Of a DNA stretch of 35,232 nt, positions 10,201 through 16,827 are shown one piece after another (the first letter of the stretch is position 1; the number at the start of each line of letters is the position of its first letter). This DNA comes from Porticoccus sp. Its GTDB lineage: Bacteria; Pseudomonadota; Gammaproteobacteria; Pseudomonadales; Porticoccaceae. The notes under the pieces were generated by a model. The model searched no databases and had not been told where the DNA came from. It saw nothing but the letters and a program-made list of their open reading frames with translations. Made by a program: the position numbers and the translations under genes. Location: the NCBI GenBank assembly GCA_018066715.1, contig JAGPWA010000067.1, forward strand, positions 1 through 35,232, read 5' to 3'.

Positions 10201-11145
10201 AAAATTCACGGTATACACTTTGCTACAGGAATAATCACCCTCAACAAATGGGCTTATGTAATTGGTCCCATCATCAATATCCATATCCCAGGTCATCCAT
10301 GGGGATATAGCACCATCACTATTCTCATTGGGTTTGACACTACCTGGCAATGTTGTATTTTCGCAGCCCCTGTCTGTACCAAAGTCACAATTACCATTAC
10401 CACTGGTAGCGCTACCACCACCCGTACCCGATGTATACTCTTGGTCTAGGTTGTAGATTGGCTTGCCATTTTTCTTGTTACTTCCAAAATCAGCCCAACC
10501 TTTGTGCCCATTAAGTACGGCACCGCCTATCAGGTAACGGTAGAATTCAAAAAACATCTCTCGAGCTTGATAGGGGTGACCACCAGAAGCGTCCGCCGGG
10601 TGGGGCATATTTTTAAGAATGCCCAGCAATTCGTTTTTAGATTCCTGCCCCTCAGGCGACGAATTTACAACATCGAACCCTCTCAGGATAAAACCGCCAT
10701 CACTACAGCCTTTATCATCACCCAAAGCACCATGAGTACTGGTGCAGTTGTTATCGTTTTGATGGCTCATCATGATGCCGATAGAAAAACCAAGGGGTTC
10801 TATTTCATTAAAAACCACCCTCAAAGCGCCTCTCAAGACATCAAATAACTTGGGTTCGTCATCATTCGTTAGGCGCCCTTCTTCCACTAAGGCGTTGTAT
10901 ATATCCTCGCCCAGCTCACTACTATCATCACAATCAGAAAGAGCAGGGTTCGTGTTAAAATCACACGCATATTCATTGGAGCCAGTATTTGCCCGCCAAT
11001 CAACGGACAGCATAACAAAAGGCGCCACGGCATTTTCTTCTCGGTCGTCACTAAAAAAGATTTCAGTATCATCTGAGACCACTGAAGAGGATATCAGGCA
11101 CAACATCAGTGCTGTGCCTTGGAAAATATTATGTTTTTTCATCAT
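7258..11145 (-). CDS. pilY1: Type IV pilus tip-associated adhesin PilY1
   Basis: A 1295-residue secreted protein with an N-terminal signal (MMKKHNIFQGTALMLCLISS). The region about 30-430 aligns by pattern with the von Willebrand A domain of PilY1 proteins, but the expected metal motif DxSxS reads DWRAN. A linker with WPGNVKKLRID leads to the C-terminal beta-propeller (PilC/PilY1 domain, about 700-1250), with blades such as IRVLFGTSDGFLHSI, YVYMGLRRGGKSYYALDV and RVYVGDTGGNVWRFELP. A calcium loop DSDGNGITD is at about 1001-1009, where P. aeruginosa PilY1 binds calcium to control retraction. It is expected at the pilus tip, in adhesion, twitching and surface sensing. It follows pilX by 45 bp and its stop is 18 bp from the chosen pilE start; no pilY2 lies between. 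Confidence 0.93.
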   Translation of the reverse strand: MMKKHNIFQGTALMLCLISSSVVSDDTEIFFSDDREENAVAPFVMLSVDWRANTGSNEYACDFNTNPALSDCDDSSELGEDIYNALVEEGRLTNDDEPKLFDVLRGALRVVFNEIEPLGFSIGIMMSHQNDNNCTSTHGALGDDKGCSDGGFILRGFDVVNSSPEGQESKNELLGILKNMPHPADASGGHPYQAREMFFEFYRYLIGGAVLNGHKGWADFGSNKKNGKPIYNLDQEYTSGTGGGSATSGNGNCDFGTDRGCENTTLPGSVKPNENSDGAISPWMTWDMDIDDGTNYISPFVEGDYSCSKVYTVNFFFGETTSETDWNTEISRDIGIAADKQGLGLANTRNDPTTFTEILAKLHNMDVASADVGLGTIDGTQNVTSFFISKKAQQKQIDYALAGGGTDAPLDLGATPEELLADILALFNSIASVSSTFTASSVPVNVQNRTEALPDMFMALFEVDPDGYPLWPGNVKKLRIDKTTTDTGSTTITIVDADTDEAFDQTTGQISEDALTFWTDPNALDVITADPDAVDDNSGKDGNSVTRGGAGHILPGYRVDADFNPIILNPTAANATPAVGDSDGRQLFLGPDSPVNGKSASGNALVALNADDASPLNTDEDIQELLGLRDDSGVVDATEAKRILDLAAVAYVDTGTSDSDDVLAEQATQVLLKWARGINVFGWDDNVEDSYVPGRDAARPWMMGDPLHSRPLVLNYGALGGYADTEDSQDIRVLFGTSDGFLHSIRNTTSTGGESGVEEWAFMPRELLAHIPDLIKRESVGDDKPYGVDLPPIAFVIDNDRDGTLERGNGGNDSYCAPGGTDQNSDPDVTDLDCDKAYVYMGLRRGGKSYYALDVSAPDDEPRLLWQITNEGVGTDFEELGLSFSTPRQAWVQFEPDGAVNDFNGENVPVPVLIFGGGLYGGWNDAHNARVGRDNLDYDVTNLAYAPAGHDPEGAALFIVHARTGQLIWKAVSGSTGGQSATKYQHTDLIHSITAAVTPIDSDGNGITDRVYVGDTGGNVWRFELPEYDPSLTDAATLRKTYWRATKFAELGGAVGSVNDRRFYHGLSIVQGVDGLGRYDGIAIGSGDRTHPKSAPSTIENTFFLLKDRYVYADTDLTIDGDPSTDDGVEGRAPLVIGDGTGTGSGLFDVTDQCINNGATACTVAALSNGWRLDLGETGEKNLSIPLISGGNVNFTTYLPEGGEADGTCAPNLGISRLYQVAVADGSPDIHLHSGVEGNLSASDRYIDLASGIDGGVTAVSPSTGLAGSQQVQLGDQRPNTFFWREINVDVLDKP

Positions 11146-11190
11146 CCTGTTTCGCCTTTATAAGGCGTCCTCCTGTCAATAAAAGTACAC

Positions 11191-11790
11191 CTAGAGTGTA
11201 GGGTCAGCTATATCCAAATGTGCATATTTATCCAAGTCACCGACGACATCACTAAGCCCTGCACAGTCTTGAGCAACGGGATTAACAATAAATATGCCTT
11301 CCGATTGATGTGACACGCCCAGTTTATTCTGAGAGTTGTCGTAGTCTGTTTCTGTATCAAAATAAAATGCACAGGTATTCACCTGCTCACCAAAGCCTGC
11401 AGGGACAGTACCCTCACCTAAAAAATGTGTTGCATAATAATTAACCGCTCCAGCATCCGAAATTGCTGACGATAGAGTGCCATCAATTGTTAAGGTCAAC
11501 TCATCGCATCCTGAGGTGTTTGATTCACGGGCGCTACAAAGGGTCTTATCTGTTTTAAAGCTGGGCTCTACTCCTGTACCACCCTGCCAACGACTAATGA
11601 CCGACTCATTCACAGCAGCAGCAAGCTCAAACGCTTCGATTCTGGACTGCTCATTACCCGCCATCAGTATCTCCAATGTACCTGAGCGCATGGTGCCCAA
11701 TGCCAGCATACTGAGCAGCAGTAAAAAAATAATAGAAATCAGCAGGATGGCACCCTGTTGTTTTGTCTTGCCATAATTGCCTCTGATCAT
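11191..11790 (-). CDS. pilX: Type IV minor pilin PilX
   Basis: A protein of about 199 residues with the PilX N-terminal pattern: KTKQQG, a long hydrophobic helix (AILLISIIFLLLLSMLALGT), then MRSGTLEILMAGNEQSRIEAFELAA, which is diagnostic of PilX. The helix has no Glu at position +5, as in GspK-like pseudopilins that cap a pilus. I chose the ATG at 11790 because GGAG lies 9 nt upstream; the longer frame to 11841 would overlap pilW and add 17 residues before the leader. Its role is inner-membrane assembly of the priming complex with PilV, PilW, FimU and PilE that recruits PilY1. Confidence 0.9.
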   Translation of the reverse strand: MIRGNYGKTKQQGAILLISIIFLLLLSMLALGTMRSGTLEILMAGNEQSRIEAFELAAAVNESVISRWQGGTGVEPSFKTDKTLCSARESNTSGCDELTLTIDGTLSSAISDAGAVNYYATHFLGEGTVPAGFGEQVNTCAFYFDTETDYDNSQNKLGVSHQSEGIFIVNPVAQDCAGLSDVVGDLDKYAHLDIADPTL

Positions 11791-11803
11791 GATTTTAGCT
11801 CCA

Positions 11804-12811
11804 TTATTCAGCGACCAGGCTGGTTGGGTTGCGAACAACAATCGTCGACGACAGTGCTAATCGATAAAACTGGTCAGCCGGTGTGGTGACCGTAGTCCCA
11901 CCGCCCAACCGGTAGCTCCGGGACTCAGCAGTGAAGTTATGTATTTCATTAATACTGCGGGCGAGTACATGTACTCGAATAGAAACTATCTGGTCTGCAT
12001 TTGCCCCTAAGCCCACGGGTGGGTCAGTGTTATCAGAAACAAATTGATCCGCATACCCATCAGCATCGAGGTCCACACCAAGCTCCAATTGTAAGTTTTC
12101 AATGCCTCGAACCAGACAAAGCTGTCCTGATATACCAGTACCGGTCGAAACTAACTCCTTCTTACACAGGCTGGGCACCCCATCATCTGTGCCGATATAG
12201 AAAATTGACGCGTAATACTCCCATATATCTGAACCATTACCGGCTGTAGCTATTGTGCCAATATCGGTATAACCGGAACCTTGCTGCAACTCAACCGTAC
12301 CCAGGCCTCTATTTTTATTGTGGAGGTAATAACGGGTACTGACCAGAGATTCAGGCGTCACCTGCCACTCACCATCCAGAATAAGGGGCTGGTCAGACGC
12401 TCTTTTAATAGCAACAACATCGGTACCTGCTTCAATATCATCATCACTGAAGCATGAATAATAGGTATCTGTTGCGTTATCTGAGCTATTAACGACTTCC
12501 AAGGGAGCTTCACCTTCGAGCAACCAGTCAATCCCAGTAAGACCGCAGTCCGTGGTCACCGAACCACCGCTGACATCAGATGAATCAGGGACACCCCCAA
12601 AAAATCCCGCCATACCAAGCTCTCTTGAGAGTAACCTCAGACTATAGCGACCATTTTCCTGGACTCGAGATATTTCATCATCTTGAACAAAACTACGTTT
12701 TCCCTCAATAAACACACTGATAATACCTGCCGAGAGTAGCAACCCCAGCAGCAGAGCTATCATCAGCTCAATCAGCGTAAACCCTTTACTTCGGGAATAA
12801 TGTCTCATCAT
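11804..12811 (-). CDS. pilW: Type IV minor pilin PilW
   Basis: A prepilin of about 335 residues, the usual large size for PilW. The leader MMRHYSRSKG precedes FTLIELMIALLLGLLLSAGI with Glu+5, followed by the PilW signature QDDEISRVQENGRYSLRLLSRELGMAGFFGG. The C-terminal part (VRGIENLQLELGVDLDADGYADQF and VSIRVHVLARS) also matches PilW. The ATG at 12811 gives a normal leader; an upstream ATG at 12874 lies inside pilV. It is one of the minor pilins that bridge PilY1 to the fibre. It is 26 bp after pilV and 13 bp before pilX, in one transcription unit. Confidence 0.91.
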   Translation of the reverse strand: MMRHYSRSKGFTLIELMIALLLGLLLSAGIISVFIEGKRSFVQDDEISRVQENGRYSLRLLSRELGMAGFFGGVPDSSDVSGGSVTTDCGLTGIDWLLEGEAPLEVVNSSDNATDTYYSCFSDDDIEAGTDVVAIKRASDQPLILDGEWQVTPESLVSTRYYLHNKNRGLGTVELQQGSGYTDIGTIATAGNGSDIWEYYASIFYIGTDDGVPSLCKKELVSTGTGISGQLCLVRGIENLQLELGVDLDADGYADQFVSDNTDPPVGLGANADQIVSIRVHVLARSINEIHNFTAESRSYRLGGGTTVTTPADQFYRLALSSTIVVRNPTSLVAE

Positions 12812-12837
12812 CGTTTTACCAGCCAAATCTCTCACCT

Positions 12838-13398
12838 TCACACACCCGCCACAAAGGTACTTATAGTCACCCACTGCCTGAGTTTATCCTCATCGCCATA
12901 ATTACCATCACCACAGGCCGGAGCATTGGTTTGATTCAACTCCACTTTCCCCTGCCATACAATAATGGCCGTAATATAGTTACTGGTGTCAGTCACACAA
13001 GCCGTGGGGTTAACCAGCCCGCCAGACACCGCTGTGCCATCTAATAACTGATCCCACTCCCAGAGATCAAATTCGGCAAGTTGCGTACTAGAACATTGTG
13101 CCTCAGTACAGTCAGGCTCCGGTTTTTCCATGATACCGGGGTCAAGATCCGTCACAACGTAAACACTAATTTGAGTAGGATTACCGCGTATTCGCTCCAG
13201 TAAATTCTGGGCCGCGTATGATGCTGCTGTTCGTTGTATAGCTTCAAAGTTGAGGCGCTTGGCATTCATTTGCAGGCCAACATACCCCAGCACACCCACA
13301 GCCAGCACCAAAGCAGCAATCATCACCTCGATCAAACCAACCCCAACACAATTGGGCCGGTGGTTAAGCAATGATGCTCTACAAGATGGTCTTATCAC
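12838..13398 (-). CDS. pilV: Type IV minor pilin PilV
   Basis: A 186-residue prepilin starting at a GTG, supported by AAGGAG seven nt upstream. After a 19-residue basic leader comes G|VGLIEVMIAALVLAVGVLGYVGLQ; the VLAVGVLG pattern and the following AASYAAQNLLERIRGN are typical of PilV. Glu+5 is kept, but the +1 residue is Val and +2 is Gly where Phe-Thr or Phe-Ser is usual. Four cysteines occur in the globular part (PDCTEAQC, TACV, PACG). Part of the minor pilin operon, 29 bp after fimU. Confidence 0.9.
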   Translation of the reverse strand: MIRPSCRASLLNHRPNCVGVGLIEVMIAALVLAVGVLGYVGLQMNAKRLNFEAIQRTAASYAAQNLLERIRGNPTQISVYVVTDLDPGIMEKPEPDCTEAQCSSTQLAEFDLWEWDQLLDGTAVSGGLVNPTACVTDTSNYITAIIVWQGKVELNQTNAPACGDGNYGDEDKLRQWVTISTFVAGV

Positions 13399-13427
13399 TT
13401 ATCTGCTCCTTCTGCGCCCTAAAAACA

Positions 13428-14006
13428 TCAAGGGCAATCTATACCTGAGTCCAACCCTTTTTGACTACGAATTCTGCCCGTAATACTGATAAACACCTGC
13501 CTTGCTTTGGCATCGTCTTCTTCCCCACTAGCATCAGTAGCACAAATCCTAAACGAGGAAGTTTCATCCAATGTCCCACTGCCGCCACGAGCATTACCTT
13601 GAGGTAAAAATGTGACTACATCTGAAAATTGCGGGGTGCTACGAAGGGTGTAACCCGTAGGCAGAGGGGTATATTCTTGTATCACGATCTCTCCATCTCC
13701 GGTGTCCACGACACCATCTATATTCAAATTATTGAAGGTAATCCAACCCTGCTCCCAGTTGCCATTGGTTGTGCAATTAGCACCATCAGCACTTTTACAG
13801 AGGGTGACTGGTTGATTAAGTCTAGCAGCCGTTGAGCGGGCTAAATTAAAACTAGCCATCAGGTTGTTTGCCTCAGCACCGATTTTATTACTAGTAATGG
13901 TTTCCCGGAAATAGGGCGCACTCAATGCCAAAAGGATCGCCACCAAAGCGACGGTTATCATCAGCTCGATCAGGGTAAAGCCTTCATTTTTTATTTTCGT
14001 GTTCAT
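13428..14006 (-). CDS. fimU: Minor pilin FimU (GspH/FimT family)
   Basis: A prepilin of about 192 residues: leader MNTKIKNEG, then FTLIELMITVALVAILLALSAP with Glu+5, followed by a GspH-type domain (ANNLMASFNLARSTAARLNQPVTLC, GNWEQGWITF, VFISITGRIR). Two cysteine pairs suggest disulfides. The chosen ATG at 14006 has GGGAA five to six nt upstream; the open frame to 14069 adds 21 residues that do not look like a leader. FimU or a second FimT is the choice by order: it is immediately upstream of pilV, as fimU is in Pseudomonas. It would be part of the tip complex. Confidence 0.82.
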   Translation of the reverse strand: MNTKIKNEGFTLIELMITVALVAILLALSAPYFRETITSNKIGAEANNLMASFNLARSTAARLNQPVTLCKSADGANCTTNGNWEQGWITFNNLNIDGVVDTGDGEIVIQEYTPLPTGYTLRSTPQFSDVVTFLPQGNARGGSGTLDETSSFRICATDASGEEDDAKARQVFISITGRIRSQKGLDSGIDCP

Positions 14007-14230
14007 GAGTTCCCATATAGCAAATATATTCTTGAATATCTCTGTAATCAGACAGAAGGAGTGAAACACCGACCACTAACTCTTGACAGCTTAATCTTGG
14101 CCAAATTCGCCGATAAACGGTAGTTGAAACCGCTGTATAACGATTAATTCCACGCATCCAATAACCAGCTATTCTATGACTTTTCTAGGAATAAAACCTA
14201 ATAAAACTCAATATCGCCTGACTGCGTATA

Positions 14231-14256
14231 GGAGAAAGTTACACTCAACTTTCTCC
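14231..14256 (-). terminator. Hairpin just after fimT, possible terminator
   Basis: A perfect 10-bp stem (GGAGAAAGTT/AACTTTCTCC) with a 6-nt loop begins 3 bp past the fimT stop. The T-tract of a classical intrinsic terminator is missing on the minus strand, so it may be a weak terminator or a stabilising 3' hairpin. It suggests fimT is at least partly uncoupled from fimU-pilE. Confidence 0.45.
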
Positions 14257-14259
14257 CCC

Positions 14260-14814
14260 TCAACCGCTACCACAAACCCTATCTCCAATACCTTCAGCCA
14301 CTCTTGGTCGCCCAGTTATAGAGACGACAACACGCTGACCTTCAATGCCCCTATCGGGTGAACAAATAATGAACGAGGTGTTCCCGCTACCACTGCTCCC
14401 CACTGAACCTCCACCTGGCTTATAACCAAACCATTTGTGATGCTTGGTGGTGTAGAGCATGTTCCCTTTTTTTGCCGGATCGCCAATCCTGATAACCCTA
14501 TCTAGGTCATGGTCAATCTCTCCACGCTTCCCCCTATCGGAAAAGACGATCCAACCATCCATCCAACTCAAGTCAGGACTGCAGGCTAAACCATCAGAAC
14601 TCGGGCACAGACTAACCAAACTGTTCCTCTTGATTGCCTCCATTCGAGTAAAATGAAGTGTGGTTAACACTCTCTGAGCTTCCAGTGAGATCTTGTGTTT
14701 TTTAATCAGTGTTTGAAACGAAGGAATAGCCAACGCTGAAATAACAGCCACTAATGCTATTGTGATTAACAACTCAACAAGGGTAAAACCCTTCTTCCTA
14801 TTGAAAAAGTCCAT
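14260..14814 (-). CDS. fimT: Type IV pilus-associated pseudopilin FimT (GspH family)
   Basis: A prepilin of about 184 residues with leader MDFFNRKKG and mature start FTLVELLITIALVAVISALAIP, then a GspH/FimT domain (EAQRVLTTLHFTRMEAIKRN, LSWMDGWIVFSDRG, VVVSITGRPRV). It resembles fimU in fold but is the first gene of the pilin block, the position of fimT. The ATG at 14814 has AGGA seven nt upstream; the frame to 14835 is less likely. FimT in some gammaproteobacteria binds DNA during natural transformation; whether this one does cannot be told from sequence. It has its own candidate promoter. Confidence 0.82.
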   Translation of the reverse strand: MDFFNRKKGFTLVELLITIALVAVISALAIPSFQTLIKKHKISLEAQRVLTTLHFTRMEAIKRNSLVSLCPSSDGLACSPDLSWMDGWIVFSDRGKRGEIDHDLDRVIRIGDPAKKGNMLYTTKHHKWFGYKPGGGSVGSSGSGNTSFIICSPDRGIEGQRVVVSITGRPRVAEGIGDRVCGSG

Positions 14815-14849
14815 ATCGCCATCCTGGCAAAACACATCCGTGTCACACC

Positions 14850-14877
14850 AGTATAGGCAAAAAACAAGTATTTTGAA
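14850..14877 (-). promoter_or_regulatory. Candidate sigma-70 promoter of fimT
   Basis: On the minus strand TTCAAA and TATACT are separated by 16 nt, and the predicted start lies about 30 nt before the chosen fimT ATG. It sits in the 99-bp gap between ispH and fimT. Confidence 0.5.
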
Positions 14878-14913
14878 GCGCTGTTAACGGTAACACTCCA
14901 ACCTAGCTCTCTG

Positions 14914-15846
14914 TTAACGCAGTTCTTTCGGCATTGAAAATCGAACATTTTCAGCCCGACCGGGTATTTCCTGAGGTGCTGTAGCACCCATGTTTTGCAA
15001 AGCCTCTACCACGTCCTCAACCAACACTTCTGGAGCAGAAGCACCCGCAGTGATTCCGATGGTAGCTTTATCTAAAAGCCACTTTTCTTGAATATCTGAG
15101 GCGCTATCTATCAAATGTGCGTCAGCACCACAACGCTCGGCCAGCTCCCTGAGTCGGTTGGAATTGGAGCTATTAGGAGAACCTACTACCAAAACAAGCC
15201 CGCACTCCAGTGCGAGTTGTTTTACCGCATCTTGGCGGTTTTGTGTGGCGTAGCAAATATCATCTTTTTTAGGGCCTTGTATGGCGGGAAAACGTTGTCG
15301 CAACGCATCAATCACCTTAGCTGTGTCATCCATAGACAATGTTGTCTGGGTAACATAAGCGAGGCTTTCTGGATGCTTAACCTGTAACTGCGCCACATCA
15401 GATTCATTCTCGACCAAATAGATATGACCACGTCTGCTGGCATCATATTGCCCCATCGTACCTTCAACTTCTGGGTGCCCCTGGTGGCCTATCAACACAC
15501 ACTCTCGCCCCTCCCTGCTGTAACGAACCACTTCCATGTGTACTTTGGTCACCAAAGGACAAGTGGCATCGAATACAGTTAACTGCCGAGATTCAGCTTC
15601 CGTCCGTACTGTCTGAGAGACACCGTGTGCACTGAAGATAACATTGACACCATCGGGTATTTCATCGAGCTCATCGACAAACACTGCACCCCGCTCACGT
15701 AACGATTCAACCACAAATTTATTGTGAACCACCTCATGGCGGACATAGACCGGTGCGCCAAAAATATCGAGCGCCCGGTTAACGATATCAATCGCTCGGT
15801 CGACCCCGGCACAAAAGCCTCGAGGATTGGCGAGTTTAATCTCCAT
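14914..15846 (-). CDS. ispH: 4-hydroxy-3-methylbut-2-enyl diphosphate reductase
   Basis: A 310-residue iron-sulfur enzyme for the last step of the MEP pathway, reducing HMBPP to IPP and DMAPP. The three [4Fe-4S] cysteines are visible at 12 (PRGFCAG), 96 (DATCPLV) and about 198 (DDICYAT). Active-site His41 (HEVVHNK), His74 (SAHGVS), His124 and Glu126 (GHPEVEGT) are present, as is the substrate-binding [11 protein letters not shown]. Length is normal. It is the last gene of the ribF-ileS-lspA-fkpB-ispH run, its ATG overlapping the fkpB stop by one base (TGATG). Confidence 0.97.
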   Translation of the reverse strand: MEIKLANPRGFCAGVDRAIDIVNRALDIFGAPVYVRHEVVHNKFVVESLRERGAVFVDELDEIPDGVNVIFSAHGVSQTVRTEAESRQLTVFDATCPLVTKVHMEVVRYSREGRECVLIGHQGHPEVEGTMGQYDASRRGHIYLVENESDVAQLQVKHPESLAYVTQTTLSMDDTAKVIDALRQRFPAIQGPKKDDICYATQNRQDAVKQLALECGLVLVVGSPNSSNSNRLRELAERCGADAHLIDSASDIQEKWLLDKATIGITAGASAPEVLVEDVVEALQNMGATAPQEIPGRAENVRFSMPKELR

Positions 15847-16313
15847 CAGTGCGTTACCGCAGGTACCACATCAAGAACTTGCACCTTGAAACTAATCGTA
15901 TGTCCCGCCAAGGGGTGATTGAAATCAACGGTTACGGCGTCTTCATCAACCTCGACGATAACACCAGGCAGCTCCGCTTGATTGGCATCAGCAAAAGACA
16001 GCATCAAGCCAGGCTCCAGCGCCATATCTTCATCAAAGTCTTTACGTGAAAACTGTTGAAGGTTACTGGGGTTGTGCTGACCAAAACCCTTCTCAGGTGA
16101 GATGGAGAATACGTCTTCAGCGCCAGACTTTAGACCCTGTAGCACGGCCTCAAATCCTGGCAAAAAATTACCGTCTCCCACCACAAAACTAGCGGGCTCT
16201 CCATCGAAATTAGAGTCTACTGTTGAACCATCTTCAAGAGAGAGGGAGAAGTGTAGGGTTACTTTTGTATCAGGCCCAACAGGCAGTAATACGGCATCAG
16301 ATAAATCAGTCAT
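15846..16313 (-). CDS. fkpB: FKBP-type peptidyl-prolyl isomerase, SlpA/FkpB type
   Basis: A small peptidyl-prolyl cis-trans isomerase of about 155 residues. It opens with [48 protein letters not shown], the FKBP fold, then the insert-in-flap region and [21 protein letters not shown], the hallmark of SlyD/SlpA-like proteins. There is no His-rich metal tail, so it is SlpA rather than SlyD. It overlaps lspA by a few bases. I chose the ATG at 16313 with GGA eight nt upstream; a GTG two codons earlier is possible. The lspA-fkpB-ispH order is conserved in many gammaproteobacteria. Confidence 0.93.
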   Translation of the reverse strand: MTDLSDAVLLPVGPDTKVTLHFSLSLEDGSTVDSNFDGEPASFVVGDGNFLPGFEAVLQGLKSGAEDVFSISPEKGFGQHNPSNLQQFSRKDFDEDMALEPGLMLSFADANQAELPGVIVEVDEDAVTVDFNHPLAGHTISFKVQVLDVVPAVTH

Positions 16314-16803
16314 GATCACAATCCAGCTTTTTTTTCTTGGAAGCCAGCAGGCTTTCCAATATCAATAACAATGCCCCCAGAGTAATGGCGGTATCAGCTA
16401 CGTTAAATGCAGGCCAGTGATAATGTCGGTAATAAATATCGACAAAGTCCACCACATAACCCAGCAAAATTCGGTCCCAGAGATTACCAATGGCTCCACC
16501 CAACACTAGCGAAAGAGCCAAGGCCAACAGGCTCTGACGAGTAGACAATCTCGACAGCCAAACCACAATAACAACAGTAACGACAACGCCTATCAGGGCA
16601 AAAAACCATCGCTGCCAACCCCCAGCCTCACTGAGGAAGCTAAATGCAGCCCCAGGATTGTGCACCAAAATTAGGTTTAGGAACGGTAATACCTCAAGAG
16701 TCTCATGGTAGGAAAACACAGTGGATACCCAGTACTTAGTCAATTGATCAATAAGAATGACCAATCCCGCCAATAGATACCAACGCCCCAGATTCCAGCT
16801 CAC
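16306..16803 (-). CDS. lspA: Lipoprotein signal peptidase (signal peptidase II)
   Basis: An inner-membrane aspartyl protease of about 165 residues that removes the signal peptide from diacylglyceryl-modified prolipoproteins. Four hydrophobic segments are visible (for example WYLLAGLVILIDQLTKYWV and FFALIGVVVTVVIVVWL). Conserved boxes are present: VHNPGAAFSFL, GGAIGNLWDR with the first catalytic Asp, and FNVADTAI with the second. I chose the GTG at 16803, preceded by GGGTG; a TTG at 16815 adds four residues but has no ribosome binding site. It lies 24 bp after ileS. Confidence 0.94.
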   Translation of the reverse strand: MSWNLGRWYLLAGLVILIDQLTKYWVSTVFSYHETLEVLPFLNLILVHNPGAAFSFLSEAGGWQRWFFALIGVVVTVVIVVWLSRLSTRQSLLALALSLVLGGAIGNLWDRILLGYVVDFVDIYYRHYHWPAFNVADTAITLGALLLILESLLASKKKKLDCDHD

Positions 16804-16827
16804 AGCGACACCCAAAATGGGTCTAAA

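Noticed and set aside
7258-11182. Several plus-strand open frames of 67-136 codons inside pilY1
   Set aside because: They lie antisense to a full-length conserved gene, have no family resemblance, and end irregularly; they are shadows of pilY1.
14083-14110. TTGACA on the plus strand in the fimU-fimT gap
   Set aside because: No -10 hexamer at 16-18 nt and no plus-strand gene downstream.
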